The notes under the pieces were generated by a model that did no database searches, had not been told where the DNA came from, and was given only the letters and a program-made list of their open reading frames with translations. Source: Enterobacterales bacterium (GTDB lineage: Bacteria; Pseudomonadota; Gammaproteobacteria; Enterobacterales; Kangiellaceae). Taken from it: a DNA stretch of 64,000 nt. The stretch is taken from NCBI GenBank assembly GCA_030949565.1, contig JAUZSK010000078.1:28838-92837 (forward strand), written 5' to 3'. This document shows, in pieces, positions 28,412 through 39,269 of the stretch (the stretch's first letter is position 1; every line of letters starts with the position of its first letter). The position numbers were made by a program, and so were the translations under genes.

Positions 28412-29164
28412 ATGAAAAAAGTCAAAAGTATTGTTTTTATTTTATTGGTATCAGTTTTAGCTGCTTGTTCTGCCACAAAGGACGAGTATACCGAAGCAGC
28501 TAAAATCAATAATGCCTTTAAGTTGTTCGAAAAAGCACAATATTCCATGTATTCTGGCAATTACAGAAATGCGGTTGAATATTTGGAGCGTCTCGATGGG
28601 CTCTACCCTTTTGGGCCATATTCACATCAAGCACAACTTAACCTTATCTATTCCTATTATCAATTGAGTGACTACGCCTCGGGCATTGCTGCAGCCGAGC
28701 GTTTTATAAGACAAAATCCACGCCACAAGGATTTAGATTATGCTTATTACATGAAAGGACTAATTAATTTTTCGACTGAGACCAGCTTCGGTAAAGAAAT
28801 ATTTTCAGCGCCTATGTCCGAAAGAGATGCCAGCACTGCGCGTCAATCATTTGATGATTTTGCTGAATTATTACGTTTATTCCCAAACAGCAAGTACGCA
28901 AAAGATACTCAATACCGGCTAATATACTTAAGAAACCGATTAGCTGACTATGAACTCCATGTGGCCAATTATTACCTTAAACGTTCCGCCTATCTTGCTG
29001 CGGCAAATCGTGCGAAATATGTGGTAGACCACTATCCGAGAACTCCTGCAGTGCCAAAAGCTTTAGAGATGATGGTTATTACGTACAAGCTTCTCGACTT
29101 GCCAGATCTGGCCGAAAATAGCCGTAGAATTCTACTATTAAATTATCCTGATTTTAAAATTTAG
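28412..29164 (+). CDS. bamD: Outer membrane assembly lipoprotein BamD
   Basis: 250 residues. It has a lipoprotein signal with lipobox LAAC (Cys19), then TPR helices typical of BamD/ComL: ALKLF-like KLFEKAQYSMYSGNYRNAVEYLERLDGLYPFGPYS (in two parts), a second AERFIRQNPRHKDLDYAYYMKG, and a final YYLKRSAYLAAANRAKYV. BamD is the essential lipoprotein of the Bam complex and binds BamA. The next gene converges with it across a hairpin. Confidence 0.94.
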   Translation: MKKVKSIVFILLVSVLAACSATKDEYTEAAKINNAFKLFEKAQYSMYSGNYRNAVEYLERLDGLYPFGPYSHQAQLNLIYSYYQLSDYASGIAAAERFIRQNPRHKDLDYAYYMKGLINFSTETSFGKEIFSAPMSERDASTARQSFDDFAELLRLFPNSKYAKDTQYRLIYLRNRLADYELHVANYYLKRSAYLAAANRAKYVVDHYPRTPAVPKALEMMVITYKLLDLPDLAENSRRILLLNYPDFKI

Positions 29165-29221
29165 CTAAAACGCCGCTTTTAATACGCAGTATAGCGGTCT
29201 ATATAATGTGAAATAAACCTG

Positions 29222-29252
29222 AACAATAGCGCTTAAATTTAGTGCTATTGTT
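29222..29252. terminator. Hairpin between convergent bamD and glnB
   Basis: AACAATAGCGC (29222-29232) pairs with GTGCTATTGTT (29242-29252), one mismatch. Tails on either side are only moderately T rich, so termination strength is uncertain. Confidence 0.6.
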
Positions 29253-29258
29253 GGGCAG

Positions 29259-29942
<684 letters not shown>

Positions 29943-30815
29943 ATGCAAAAAGATCAAGTAATACGGGAAATGCGTGTAAAGCCAACCATCGATCCAAACT
30001 CCGAAATCACCCAACGGGTCGATTTTATAAAAAAGATCCTAAAAACCTCTGGTTGCCATTGTTTAGTTTTAGGCATAAGTGGCGGTATCGATTCAGCGAC
30101 TTTGGGTAAATTAGCTCAGCTAGCGGTGGAGTCTCTTAATAATGAGCGAAAACTCGAAACTGGATCAAGCAACCAATACCAATTTATCGCCATTCGCCTG
30201 CCCTACGGCAAACAAGCCGATGAAATCGATGCAAAATTAGCTTTAGATTTTATCCAACCTAGTCAGCAAATCAGTATCGATATTAAACCTGCTGTTGATT
30301 CCTTACATCAATGCGTTATCCAAGCTCTCGATAAACAGCAATTATCTGACACTGGACAAGTAAAGATTGATTTCGTAAAGGGTAATGTCAAAGCACGCCA
30401 AAGGATGGTCGCTCAATACGAAGTCGCGGGACTAAATAATGGACTAGTTCTCGGTACCGACCATTCTGCTGAAAATATCACTGGGTTTTATACGAAATGG
30501 GGAGATGGTGCCTGTGACCTTGCGCCACTGTTTGGTTTAAGTAAACGCCAAGTTAAACATATCGCAGGACACTTAAATTGCCCACAAAAATTAATTGAAA
30601 AAGCGCCCACCGCTGATCTTGAATGCCTTAATCCTAGTAAAAAAGATGAAGATGCATTGGGTTGTAGCTACGATCAAATCGATGATTTTCTTGAAGGTAA
30701 ATCCAATGACTCAACAGTTGATCAATTGATACTCAGTATTTACCAGAAAACACAACATAAAAGACTTACCATTCCGACTATTTACGATGAAGAAGATGCT
30801 CTTGTTTCTCACTAG
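29943..30815 (+). CDS. nadE: NH3-dependent NAD+ synthetase NadE
   Basis: 290 residues, the length of the short ammonia-dependent NadE (no glutaminase domain). The ATP-pyrophosphatase loop [11 protein letters not shown], the NVKARQRM segment, [22 protein letters not shown] and the C-terminal basic tail (KTQHKR) all match. The enzyme adenylates nicotinate adenine dinucleotide and amidates it. It is followed by pilSR after 58 bases, so read-through from nadE is possible. Confidence 0.93.
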   Translation: MQKDQVIREMRVKPTIDPNSEITQRVDFIKKILKTSGCHCLVLGISGGIDSATLGKLAQLAVESLNNERKLETGSSNQYQFIAIRLPYGKQADEIDAKLALDFIQPSQQISIDIKPAVDSLHQCVIQALDKQQLSDTGQVKIDFVKGNVKARQRMVAQYEVAGLNNGLVLGTDHSAENITGFYTKWGDGACDLAPLFGLSKRQVKHIAGHLNCPQKLIEKAPTADLECLNPSKKDEDALGCSYDQIDDFLEGKSNDSTVDQLILSIYQKTQHKRLTIPTIYDEEDALVSH

Positions 30816-30873
30816 TTTGCTAAAGGCACAAGCCGCCTATGTTAACGTCATAGAATATTGTAGAAGCTAATCT

Positions 30874-32496
30874 ATGAGCGATGATACTCGTCCGTTACAA
30901 ATTATTAATAACCCTTTGCCGGTAAAAAATGCCTCATGGCGAGCCCTGCAAATATTCTCTCTTTATCGGCTATTGCTGGCAATCAGCTTGGTCGCAATGG
31001 TTCAATTTCAACCCAGCGCCACCAGTCTCGGCTCACATCAACCTAAGATTTTTGATATGGTGTCCTTTGTTTTTTTGGCGCTTGCCTTCGCTAACCAAAT
31101 TACTACTTATTATCGGGCGCACTTTGCATTACAGATCCAATTTCAAGTATTGTCGGATATTATACTGCTTACTTTGTTGATGCATGCTAGCGGCGGAGTT
31201 TCTAGTGGTCTAGGAACCTTAATAGCTGTTAGTACCACGGCAGTCAGTATCCTTATAAATAAAACCTCAGCGCTTGTTTATTCCATCATTGCCTCTTTGG
31301 TTGTTTTAGCGGAAGAAATCTACTCCAATTACTATGGTATACGACCCAACAGCGGCATTACACAGGTTGGGATTTTGGATGTCACAATACTTGGTACCGG
31401 ATTAACTGCTTTCTACCTATCTCGCCGAATTAGAGAAACAGAACATAAAGCGGAGCAATCCATCCGTGGGCTAGCGAGTATGGAAAAGCTGAATGAAGAA
31501 ATCATTCAGTATATGTCCACTGGCGTCATCGTTATTGATGAATTCCAAAAAATTAGGCTCATCAACCGCTCGGCTTGGGCTCACCTAGGTATGCCAGAGT
31601 CGACTCAAAGTAAAAGTTTAGATCAAGTCGCCAGTCCATTAGCACGTCAGCTAAGCCTTTGGAGAAGAAAAAACCATTATCGCGCAAAACCTTTCAGGAA
31701 TACAACAACCGGACCGAATCTTTTACCTCATTTTTCACCCATCGGTGAAAGCAAAGAGAATGCCATTATCTTTTTAGACGACACTTCTGTACTTACCCAA
31801 CAAGCACAAAATTTAAAATTAGCTTCTCTCGGACGATTAACCGCATCAATAGCACACGAAATTAGAAATCCTTTAGGTGCATTAAGCCATGCTGCACAGC
31901 TGCTTAAAGAAAGTGAGTTACATTCAAAAGGTAATTTAGACCTTGTCGAAATCGTCGAAAAAAATGCTTTGCGGGTCAATGAAATTATTGAAAATGTTAT
32001 GCAATTATCCATTCGAAAACCAGGTCAAGTAAAGCAAATTAATTTAATTGATTATCTCAATAAAATGATCGAGGAATACTTGATAACAAAAAAACATAAA
32101 CCAAAAATCAGTTTGCAATATCAAGTAGATAATATTCTAATCCAATTTGATGTCACACAACTAAGCCAAATACTTTCTAACCTTATGGACAATGGTTTAC
32201 GTTATAGTGAACTCAATTGCGGTTCACCCGAATTAACCATTATGGTCGGCGTGGAACCCAATAACCGCATGCCCTTTATTGATGTAATTGATAAAGGAGA
32301 AGGCATTCCACCTAAACAAGCGGAAAATATTTTCGAACCATTTTATACCACCCATAATGCAGGAACCGGATTAGGTTTATACATTTCAAGAGAATTATGT
32401 GAAGCTAATCGTGCTAGACTAGATTATATAGCTCTAACCTCTGGCGGCTCTTGTTTCCGCATTAGTTTTTCAACCTTAAAATCAACGGCTAGTTAA
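30874..32496 (+). CDS. pilS: Sensor histidine kinase PilS
   Basis: 540 residues. The N-terminal about 190 residues hold six hydrophobic segments, as in PilS. A PAS-like region (around MEKLNEEIIQYMSTGVIVID) follows. The kinase core has the H box LTASIAHEIRNPLGALSHA, the N box LMDNGLRYS, and G boxes DKGEGIPP and GTGLGLYIS. PilS controls PilR and, in Pseudomonas, senses pilin in the membrane to regulate type IV pilus genes. Adjacent pilR supports the name; NtrY-like kinases are the main alternative. Confidence 0.88.
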   Translation: MSDDTRPLQIINNPLPVKNASWRALQIFSLYRLLLAISLVAMVQFQPSATSLGSHQPKIFDMVSFVFLALAFANQITTYYRAHFALQIQFQVLSDIILLTLLMHASGGVSSGLGTLIAVSTTAVSILINKTSALVYSIIASLVVLAEEIYSNYYGIRPNSGITQVGILDVTILGTGLTAFYLSRRIRETEHKAEQSIRGLASMEKLNEEIIQYMSTGVIVIDEFQKIRLINRSAWAHLGMPESTQSKSLDQVASPLARQLSLWRRKNHYRAKPFRNTTTGPNLLPHFSPIGESKENAIIFLDDTSVLTQQAQNLKLASLGRLTASIAHEIRNPLGALSHAAQLLKESELHSKGNLDLVEIVEKNALRVNEIIENVMQLSIRKPGQVKQINLIDYLNKMIEEYLITKKHKPKISLQYQVDNILIQFDVTQLSQILSNLMDNGLRYSELNCGSPELTIMVGVEPNNRMPFIDVIDKGEGIPPKQAENIFEPFYTTHNAGTGLGLYISRELCEANRARLDYIALTSGGSCFRISFSTLKSTAS

Positions 32497-32508
32497 ATTG
32501 GGGATACC

Positions 32509-33885
32509 ATGTCAAAATTACCTTTAGCTTTAATTGTTGATGATGAACCAGATATCTTACAACTTCTAGGTATCACTTTGTCTAGAATGAATATTGAAAC
32601 GCTAAAAGCTGAAACGATTACACAAGCGAAAGAGCTGTTGACACAAAAGGAATTTGATTTTTGCCTAACTGATATGCGCCTGCCTGATGGTGATGGCATT
32701 GATCTTATAAAACTCATACAAAGAGACTACAACCAAATGCCAGTTGCTCTCATCACAGCCCATGGTAATATGGAAACAGCTATCGACGCAATGAAGGCTG
32801 GTGCTTTTGATTTTTTGTCAAAACCTGTCGAACTTAATTCGCTTCGGACACTGATTAAAAATGCGTTGCAATTAAACTCAGCCCATTCTATGGGGCCCGA
32901 ACAGAAAAAAGATAAAAAATCCAAATTAAAAAAACAACTTATCGGCGATACGCCAGTAATGTTGGAACTGAAACAAACCATATTAAAACTAGCCAGAAGC
33001 CAAGCTCCCGTTTATGTTAGCGGAGAATCTGGAACAGGAAAAGAATTAGTGGCCAAACTCATTCACTTTAAGAGTCCAAGGCATGACAAACCATTTATTG
33101 CCGTAAACTGTGGCGCGATACCCACTGAATTAATGGAAAGTGAGTTTTTTGGTCACCTAAAAGGAAGCTTTACTGGCGCAGTTGCCGATAAAAAAGGACT
33201 ATTTCAAGCGGCTGAAGGTGGCACTCTATTTTTAGATGAAGTCGCTGATTTACCATTAGCCATGCAAGTAAAACTACTTAGGGCTTTACAAGAGAAAAGC
33301 GTTCGACCGGTTGGTGGCGATAAAGAAATCCCCGTGGATATTAGAGTTTTGAGCGCTAGTCATAAAGATCTTTTGCTACAAGTGGAACAAGGTTTATTTA
33401 GAAAAGATTTATATTATCGAATCAATGTTATTGAAGTCCATGTCCCAGCATTAAGAAACAGAAAGGATGACATAAAAAAGCTCACTGAATACCTACTAGA
33501 CCAACTCTGTGAAGGACAAAAAAAGGACAAAATAAATATATCGGATCAAGCTATTGAAAGGCTAAGCCTTTACTCGTTTCCGGGAAACATACGTGAACTT
33601 GAAAACATTTTAGAAAGAGCGATAACTTTAGCATCAAATGATCACATTGAAAGTGATGATCTATTACTTCCTGTCAGCAATACCGATACTGGTATAAATT
33701 CAACGCAGGCTTCCTCAAGGCAGAACATACCGCTAGGCGAATACCTAGCATCCATCGAGAAAACTGAAATTGAAAAGGCACTGTTAGAATGTCGAGGTAA
33801 TAAAACTAAAGCGGCAAAAAAATTGGGTATCAGTTTTAGAGCAATGCGTTACAAACTAGATAAACTAGAGATAGACACTGACTAA
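32509..33885 (+). CDS. pilR: Sigma-54-dependent response regulator PilR
   Basis: 458 residues in three domains. The receiver (about 1-120) has the phosphorylated Asp in FCLTDMRLPDGDG. The AAA+ domain (about 145-380) has Walker A GESGTGKELVAK, the sigma-54-contacting loop GSFTGA, and Walker B GGTLFLDEVADLP. The C-terminal Fis-type helix-turn-helix is ECRGNKTKAAKKLGIS. The GSFTGA variant instead of GAFTGA also occurs in known PilR proteins. It starts 12 bases after pilS. Likely targets are pilin genes; the pseudopilin gene downstream is a candidate, though I see no clear -24/-12 promoter before it. Confidence 0.92.
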   Translation: MSKLPLALIVDDEPDILQLLGITLSRMNIETLKAETITQAKELLTQKEFDFCLTDMRLPDGDGIDLIKLIQRDYNQMPVALITAHGNMETAIDAMKAGAFDFLSKPVELNSLRTLIKNALQLNSAHSMGPEQKKDKKSKLKKQLIGDTPVMLELKQTILKLARSQAPVYVSGESGTGKELVAKLIHFKSPRHDKPFIAVNCGAIPTELMESEFFGHLKGSFTGAVADKKGLFQAAEGGTLFLDEVADLPLAMQVKLLRALQEKSVRPVGGDKEIPVDIRVLSASHKDLLLQVEQGLFRKDLYYRINVIEVHVPALRNRKDDIKKLTEYLLDQLCEGQKKDKINISDQAIERLSLYSFPGNIRELENILERAITLASNDHIESDDLLLPVSNTDTGINSTQASSRQNIPLGEYLASIEKTEIEKALLECRGNKTKAAKKLGISFRAMRYKLDKLEIDTD

Positions 33886-34259
33886 AAGTCTCTAAACACG
33901 CTAGATTACGCTAATCTCCTAGATGGTCGCCCCCTTCACTAGTTAAATTCTTATAGCAAATCAGCAACATGCATTACCACTAGGCTTAAAGCCCTACTTA
34001 CAGTTTTAAGTCTGACATAATTCTTGTTTTATCGCTAGAAAAGCACTCTTTTCTGTCTCACGCAGTCATTAACTACTCCAGCAATGGTGAATATCCTACA
34101 AGCTTCTGGGTAAAATACGCTAGTCATTTACAGAAATATCTCACAGCGCCTTAAGAGATTGCCCCTAGTAGGGCTTAATTACCACGCATATAATAGACAA
34201 GGTTAAAGCACACAAAATCTTTATCTAATGGAATTAATAACAATTAAAGGAATACTATC
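33886..34259. other. Intergenic region, pilR to pseudopilin gene
   Basis: 374 bases without a gene. A weak hairpin GCCC-CTAGTA-GGGC lies near 34171-34184. I searched for GG-N10-GC sigma-54 elements and found none convincing. Confidence 0.4.
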
Positions 34260-34829
34260 ATGTTAATTAAAAAAGATGCATTCACACTCATAGAATTACT
34301 TATAAGCTTAAGTATAATCATCATTTTAGCGGCCATCGCGATACCATCATTTGACCGACTGGTCGAGAGAAAATCAATTCAAGCGCATGTTGAAAATGTG
34401 GTTAAAACATTAAGTGCCGCTCGCCTCACCGCTGTTTCTTTAAATCAAAAAGTGACGCTTTGCCCCACAGATTCTAATAATAACTGTTCAAAAAACTGGT
34501 CTCAAGGCTTTATCGCTTTTGTTGACCATAATGGTGACCGACAACTTAATGATAAAGACGAAGTGCTAATTAATCATCAATTTAGTGATCGAAAGCTCAC
34601 CTTGAAATGGCGTGCGTTTGGTTATAAACGCTCGTTGCAATGGTTAGAAACGGGAATTACTAATCACCAGAATGGAACCTTTGAATTTTGTTATGGCAAA
34701 GATCCAACCAATGGTCGAGGGATTTTTATTACCAAAGCGGGTCGAGTTCGATATTCTAAAGATTCTGATGGTGATGGTATTCATGAGAACGCCACCGGAA
34801 AACCTATCGTCTGCTTACCCACCAGCTAA
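34260..34829 (+). CDS. Type IV pseudopilin, FimT/GspH type
   Basis: 189 residues. A class III prepilin signal is clear: short basic leader MLIKKDA, then FTLIELLISLSIIIILAAIAIPSF with the conserved Glu at position +5. The residue before the cleavage point is Ala where almost all prepilins have Gly. The C-terminal half is a GspH/FimT domain with paired cysteines and a Asp/Gly-rich loop (DHNGDRQLNDKDE, KDSDGDGIHEN). It should be a minor component of a type IV pilus or DNA-uptake filament. It follows pilSR; thiI converges with it. Confidence 0.85.
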   Translation: MLIKKDAFTLIELLISLSIIIILAAIAIPSFDRLVERKSIQAHVENVVKTLSAARLTAVSLNQKVTLCPTDSNNNCSKNWSQGFIAFVDHNGDRQLNDKDEVLINHQFSDRKLTLKWRAFGYKRSLQWLETGITNHQNGTFEFCYGKDPTNGRGIFITKAGRVRYSKDSDGDGIHENATGKPIVCLPTS

Positions 34830-34847
34830 CTAGGGAGTAAAAACTAA

Positions 34848-36292
34848 TTATGGTTGATAAACTTTAACCTTATATCCTTTATCAACCATCTCTTCTGCTT
34901 GAAGCTGGCTCATTATGCCTTTATCGCAATACAGAAGGTAGTTTTCTTCTTTATTTAAACTATCAATACTTTGTAATTTAAAAAAAGGGATTTTTAATAC
35001 CTTATTGGCTGTCAACTGCAAAGGCTTTAATGCCAGTTCTTGTGGATGCCTAATATCAATAACAATATCGGTTGTGCTAGGCAAATTCACTGTTTCGACG
35101 GCGGACAGGCTTTCCTTACTAGTAAATAGTTGGTCAATATTCTCTACTTTACGATCATTAAATGCTTGCTCTAAACAAGCAGAATCAAATCGTGTTTCTT
35201 CACGCTCTATTTTATCCAGTTTTGCACGTGTGGTTGGTTTGTTAGAGATAACACCACAATATTCTGGCATTACAGCGGCAAATTCCTCAGTACCAATTTG
35301 ACGGGAAAGTGAAATAATTTCTGGTTTATCCATAACAATCAGCGGTCTCATCACGAGTCCCGGACAAACTTGGTCAATAACAGCCAAATTAGTCAGTGTT
35401 TGACTAGAAACCTGCCCTACCGCTTCGCCAGTGACAATTGCTGGTGCGTTAAACTCTTTTGCAACCCTATCGGCAACTCGAAGCATCATGCGTTTAAGCA
35501 CCACTCCCATTTGGCTATGGTCAACTTTCTCAAGTATTTCCGTAACCACCTTTTCAAAGGGAATGCTAATAAAAAGCACTCTATGAGAAGCCGAATATTT
35601 TTGCCATAGAAAGTGCGATACTTGTTTAACGCCAACTTCATGGGCTTTCCCGCCCAAGTTAAAAAAACAAAAATGCGTTCTAATACCTCGCTTCATCATA
35701 AGATAGCTTGCGACCGAAGAATCAAATCCACCAGAAATCAAACTCATACAGGACTCTTGCTGCCCCATGGGGAATCCACCTAAGCCTTCAATCCGTTTAA
35801 CCACTGTATATAAAATATCGTCTTTGATTTCAAGTTGAACGGTTACCTCAGGATCTTTTAGCTTAACCCCGTTAGATTCACTATTATGTAAAAGAGCGCC
35901 GCCCACCTGTCTTTCGATCTCAGTGGATTTGAAATTGTGTCGCCCGCTTCTTTTGACTCTCACACAAAAACTCTTTGCTTTTACTTCAGCACCAAATTCC
36001 TTGATGACAATTTCTGCCATATCTTCGATAGTTTCAAAAACGTGCTGATTAACTCGCAGTATAAAGTCGATGCCGGGAGTTGTTTTTAGCCTTTCAATGA
36101 TTGCCTGATTTTTATTTTCATCCTGACAATGAGTGTTAACCTCCAGTCTATCCCAGCTACCATTGATAACGGTCTCTGGAACAATAGGGGTCAAAAGCTT
36201 TTTAGATTCTTGCGTAATTGTGAAATAAACTGTTTACGAACCGGTCTGCTTTTGACAATAATTTCAGGAAATAATTTAATAGTTAAGATCAT
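34848..36292 (-). CDS. thiI: tRNA 4-thiouridine synthase / thiamine sulfur enzyme ThiI, frameshifted
   Basis: The intact frame (34848-36194) lacks the usual N-terminus, but the missing 33 residues ([20 protein letters not shown] onward) are in another frame from an ATG at 36292. The shift is a lost A near 36205 (LKS-F becoming LKKLLTPIV). The repaired length of 481 residues equals E. coli ThiI. Domains: NFLD/THUMP (to about 170), PP-loop ATPase [12 protein letters not shown], and a C-terminal rhodanese domain with the persulfide Cys in [10 protein letters not shown]. It transfers sulfur to tRNA U8 and, with the rhodanese domain, toward thiazole synthesis. Confidence 0.92.
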
Positions 36293-36546
36293 AGGTGCTA
36301 TGCGCTATCAATAAAGGCGGCTATTTTATAGCAATTACTGGTTGAGGTCACCCTAGCTAGCCTTTTTGTGACGGAATTAAAGTACTTTCCACCAATAGAT
36401 TCCGCACTAGCCCTTCTCTACTGGTATAATATTGGTATTAAGGAGATTCTAGGAACAAGAGTTTTGATAAATATTACTCAGTTAACGAATCTCGATGGCG
36501 ACGATTAACCCGGATCATTCCAGAAAATAGGCAAAGTCTTAAAAAT

Positions 36547-38112
36547 ATGAAGCTTTTTATTTCCTTACCCCTCTTACTACTTTCGTTTCTAACCTACTCA
36601 GCAGAACAATGTAACGATCAGCAATGGATTGTCAGCAAAATCGATTATCAAGTGAAACAACCGCATCAAATAATTACAGACTATATGGAAAAACCCTGGT
36701 TTTCCTTTGTTTATCAGCCAACAAAAGTCACTACTATTAATAAATACCTCACTTTCCAAGTTGGAGACCCACTTGACTTAGTTCGTGTCGCTGAATCCAT
36801 AAGAAAACTCCGCGCACAGAAATTTATTTGGGATGCAAAATATGAGATCACAAAACTTGATAACTGTCAGGCTAAAATCCTAGTCACAGTACACGATACT
36901 TTCCCTTTCAAGCCTAAAATTTCCGTTAGCCGTCGGAGCGGAGCTAATAAGTCATCTATCGGTATCACCCATACCAACTTATTCGGCAGCGGATCTAAAC
37001 TGCAATTTGATTACAAACAAGGTAAACTACGTGACCAGAAGGTTTTACAGTATGTTAACCCCAATTTTGGTGATAAACACTATTATTTTAGCGGTCTCTA
37101 TTCCGATAATTCAGATGGTAAAGAAAGTAACCTACTGATCGAAATGCCGTTTAATGAATTTGACTCTGAATACCAATATGGATTAAGTTATCAGGATTTT
37201 CAGGGTGATTTATCGGTTTACAATCGGTCTGTTGTAGAGCAGCTTATTTCCTACCAAAAACAAGATAATCGTATCGAATTTGCGACGGGCAGTTCAGGTG
37301 ATTTTGGTATGCAGCAAAAACGCCACTACTGGACAATCAGTCAGGACCGCGCTAATTATCAAGGTTTAAGTCAACTAGACCGAGATGTCATTAGAATTGG
37401 TGGAAAGTATCAACTTTATGATGTTGACTATATTGAAGTAAAAAACATCAGGAATCTGGCTAAAACGGAAGACTACAACCAAGGTCTAACAATTTCGTTT
37501 GAAGCGGCTTATCTTTATGACAAGGTCAGCAAATCAAAAGGTGAGTTGATTGGTTTTAGTTATAATCAAAACTTTCTTTATGACCAGTGGACACTGCTAC
37601 AAACCGATTTATTGTTTGAAAAACAGCTCTTTAATAACCACCTGGCGCAACAACAAACTAAGGGTCGGTTACAATTTAATGCTTTTGACAAAGGCTTTTC
37701 AACCAGCTGGAACGTTAAACTAGAGTTTGAACTCAATCAATCACCTAAATTAGAAAACTACATAATCATGGATGAGGAATTCCCCATTCGAGGATTTCCC
37801 TATGGTTATCGACTAGGTGATTCTTATGCTAGCATCAATATTGAAAAACGCTGGTTTAATCTTGCCCATTATTTTGGTGTCATCGATATTGCAATGATTG
37901 CCTTTTATGATGCGGGCTTTATCTCGGTTAAAGATTCAGCCATATCCAATTATAATAAGGAATCACTTCAAAGCGCAGGGATTGGACTAAGAGTTTCACC
38001 AACCAAACTAACACACAATACGATTATACATATTGATCTTGCCTATCCGATCAACGAAAACAATCTAGACCAAAACTACCAACTCAATATTTTTGGCGTT
38101 GGCTATTTTTAA
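36547..38112 (+). CDS. Short Omp85-like outer membrane barrel protein (BamA/TamA relative)
   Basis: 521 residues with a signal peptide (MKLFISLPLLLLSFLTYSA). One POTRA-like domain follows (about residues 60-125: FQVGDPLDLVRVAESIRKLRAQKF). A beta-barrel with the loop-6 motif IRGFPYGYRLGD, equivalent to the VRGF of Omp85 proteins, makes up the rest, ending in an aromatic Phe (NIFGVGYF). With a single POTRA it is shorter than BamA (five) and TamA (three) and resembles surface antigen D15-type proteins of unknown cargo. Its stop overlaps that of convergent lexA. Confidence 0.7.
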   Translation: MKLFISLPLLLLSFLTYSAEQCNDQQWIVSKIDYQVKQPHQIITDYMEKPWFSFVYQPTKVTTINKYLTFQVGDPLDLVRVAESIRKLRAQKFIWDAKYEITKLDNCQAKILVTVHDTFPFKPKISVSRRSGANKSSIGITHTNLFGSGSKLQFDYKQGKLRDQKVLQYVNPNFGDKHYYFSGLYSDNSDGKESNLLIEMPFNEFDSEYQYGLSYQDFQGDLSVYNRSVVEQLISYQKQDNRIEFATGSSGDFGMQQKRHYWTISQDRANYQGLSQLDRDVIRIGGKYQLYDVDYIEVKNIRNLAKTEDYNQGLTISFEAAYLYDKVSKSKGELIGFSYNQNFLYDQWTLLQTDLLFEKQLFNNHLAQQQTKGRLQFNAFDKGFSTSWNVKLEFELNQSPKLENYIIMDEEFPIRGFPYGYRLGDSYASINIEKRWFNLAHYFGVIDIAMIAFYDAGFISVKDSAISNYNKESLQSAGIGLRVSPTKLTHNTIIHIDLAYPINENNLDQNYQLNIFGVGYF

Positions 38113-38705
38113 GCCCGGATTAAACCCACAAAATGCCCTTCAATGGCTAATTGCTCAGCCGGCAATATGATGGGGTCATAATGTTCGTTAGCAGGCTGTA
38201 GAACAGCATTAGCACCTTGTCGCTCCAGTCGTTTTACTGTCACTTCATCATCAATTCTAGCCACAATAATCTCCCCTACATTGGCCGTATTGGATTTACG
38301 CACTGCAATCAAATCACCGTCTAAAATACCCGCATCAATCATACTATCACCTCGAACCCTTAGTAAAAAGGTAGGCTTTTTATGGCGCATGACTTCCGGA
38401 ATAGTGACATAGGATTCTACATTCTCGATAGCTTCTATCGGCATACCAGCGGCAACCGATCCAACAAGAGGCAATTCAAATTCATTGTTTTGGTTTAGAA
38501 GACGAATACCTCTAGGTTTATCAGGGTATATTTCAATAACATTTTTACGTTCTAGGGCTTTTAAATGATCTGCAGCCGCTTTTGACGACTTAACCCCAAT
38601 TAATTCTGCCAGTTCGACGTGTGATGGTGCTATTCCAAAGTCTTCAATATAGCCAGTTAAGGCTTTGAGTACTTCTTCTTGCCTTTGGGTGAGTTCTTTA
38701 CTCAT
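38109..38705 (-). CDS. lexA: SOS repressor LexA
   Basis: 198 residues. The N-terminal winged helix-turn-helix has APSHVELAELIGVKSSKAAADHLKALE. The self-cleavage site Ala-Gly is in GSVAAGMP. The catalytic Ser is in RVRGDSMID and Lys in EVTVKRLER. LexA represses DNA-repair genes until RecA filaments trigger cleavage. I could not identify a convincing CTGT-N8-ACAG box upstream. The stop codon overlaps that of the convergent barrel gene by four bases. The accessory island begins about 170 bases upstream of its start. Confidence 0.95.
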   Translation of the reverse strand: MSKELTQRQEEVLKALTGYIEDFGIAPSHVELAELIGVKSSKAAADHLKALERKNVIEIYPDKPRGIRLLNQNNEFELPLVGSVAAGMPIEAIENVESYVTIPEVMRHKKPTFLLRVRGDSMIDAGILDGDLIAVRKSNTANVGEIIVARIDDEVTVKRLERQGANAVLQPANEHYDPIILPAEQLAIEGHFVGLIRA

Positions 38706-38874
38706 AAAATGCCCCTTGTTTAGTGTAAATTATATAACCGCCAAAACGCTAGAATCAGTAATCGGACGATAGTTAAAGCTTAAGTCAGTTATAAGCACTG
38801 TCTGCATAGGTAGTAGTTTAAACCTGAACATTCCAAAAGTAAAGCAACTATAGACAATTCTTTAACTTATTAAG

Positions 38875-39262
38875 AATGCCCGCCCATATTGAATCCACCC
38901 TTGCTCATCTCAATCTACAACCCAATCAATGGCTCGGACAAGTACAACACTTTGGTACGCATCAAGGTTATTTCGTTGGTAAACTGATTTTATTGCAGCA
39001 AAAAGCCGAAGAATTAAAGAAAAAATGGTTAAAAGGCTTTAAAACCTGCCGGAAATTAATGATTTAACAACACAAAAAGTAAAATCCATCATCGTAATGC
39101 CTTTCTTAGCTCTTAGGAGATTGAACCTCGCCTGAAATTCGGATAATTAAGCGATATTCAAACAAAACGCCTTCCGTCCTGAAAAAATAATCAATTTCAT
39201 CACCAAGCCTCAAAAAAAACGCTATTCTAGGAGGATACTTTCTGATTTCTGCCTGTCCATTA
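38875..39262 (+). repeat. Direct repeat copy A: C-terminal fragment of a RAYT-like transposase plus downstream DNA
   Basis: This 388-base stretch is repeated at 39399-39789 with roughly 90% identity by eye. It encodes the last 60 or so residues of a Y1/REP-associated (RAYT) type transposase (IESTLAHLNLQPNQWLGQV, HFGTHQGYFVGK, KKKWLKGFKTCRKLMI, stop at 39067) followed by about 195 noncoding bases. The fragment has no N-terminus or catalytic residues. The transposase assignment rests on the C-terminal pattern known from RAYT-like proteins and on an N-terminal piece of such a protein at 47.5 kb. Confidence 0.65.
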
Positions 39263-39269
39263 TTATTGC

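Noticed and set aside
33886..34259. Sigma-54 promoter for the pseudopilin gene
   Set aside because: No GG and GC dinucleotides at the required spacing in a plausible context.
38706..38850. LexA box before lexA
   Set aside because: I looked for CTGT-N8-ACAG and found only loose half matches (for example CTGTCTGCATAGGTAG), too weak to report.
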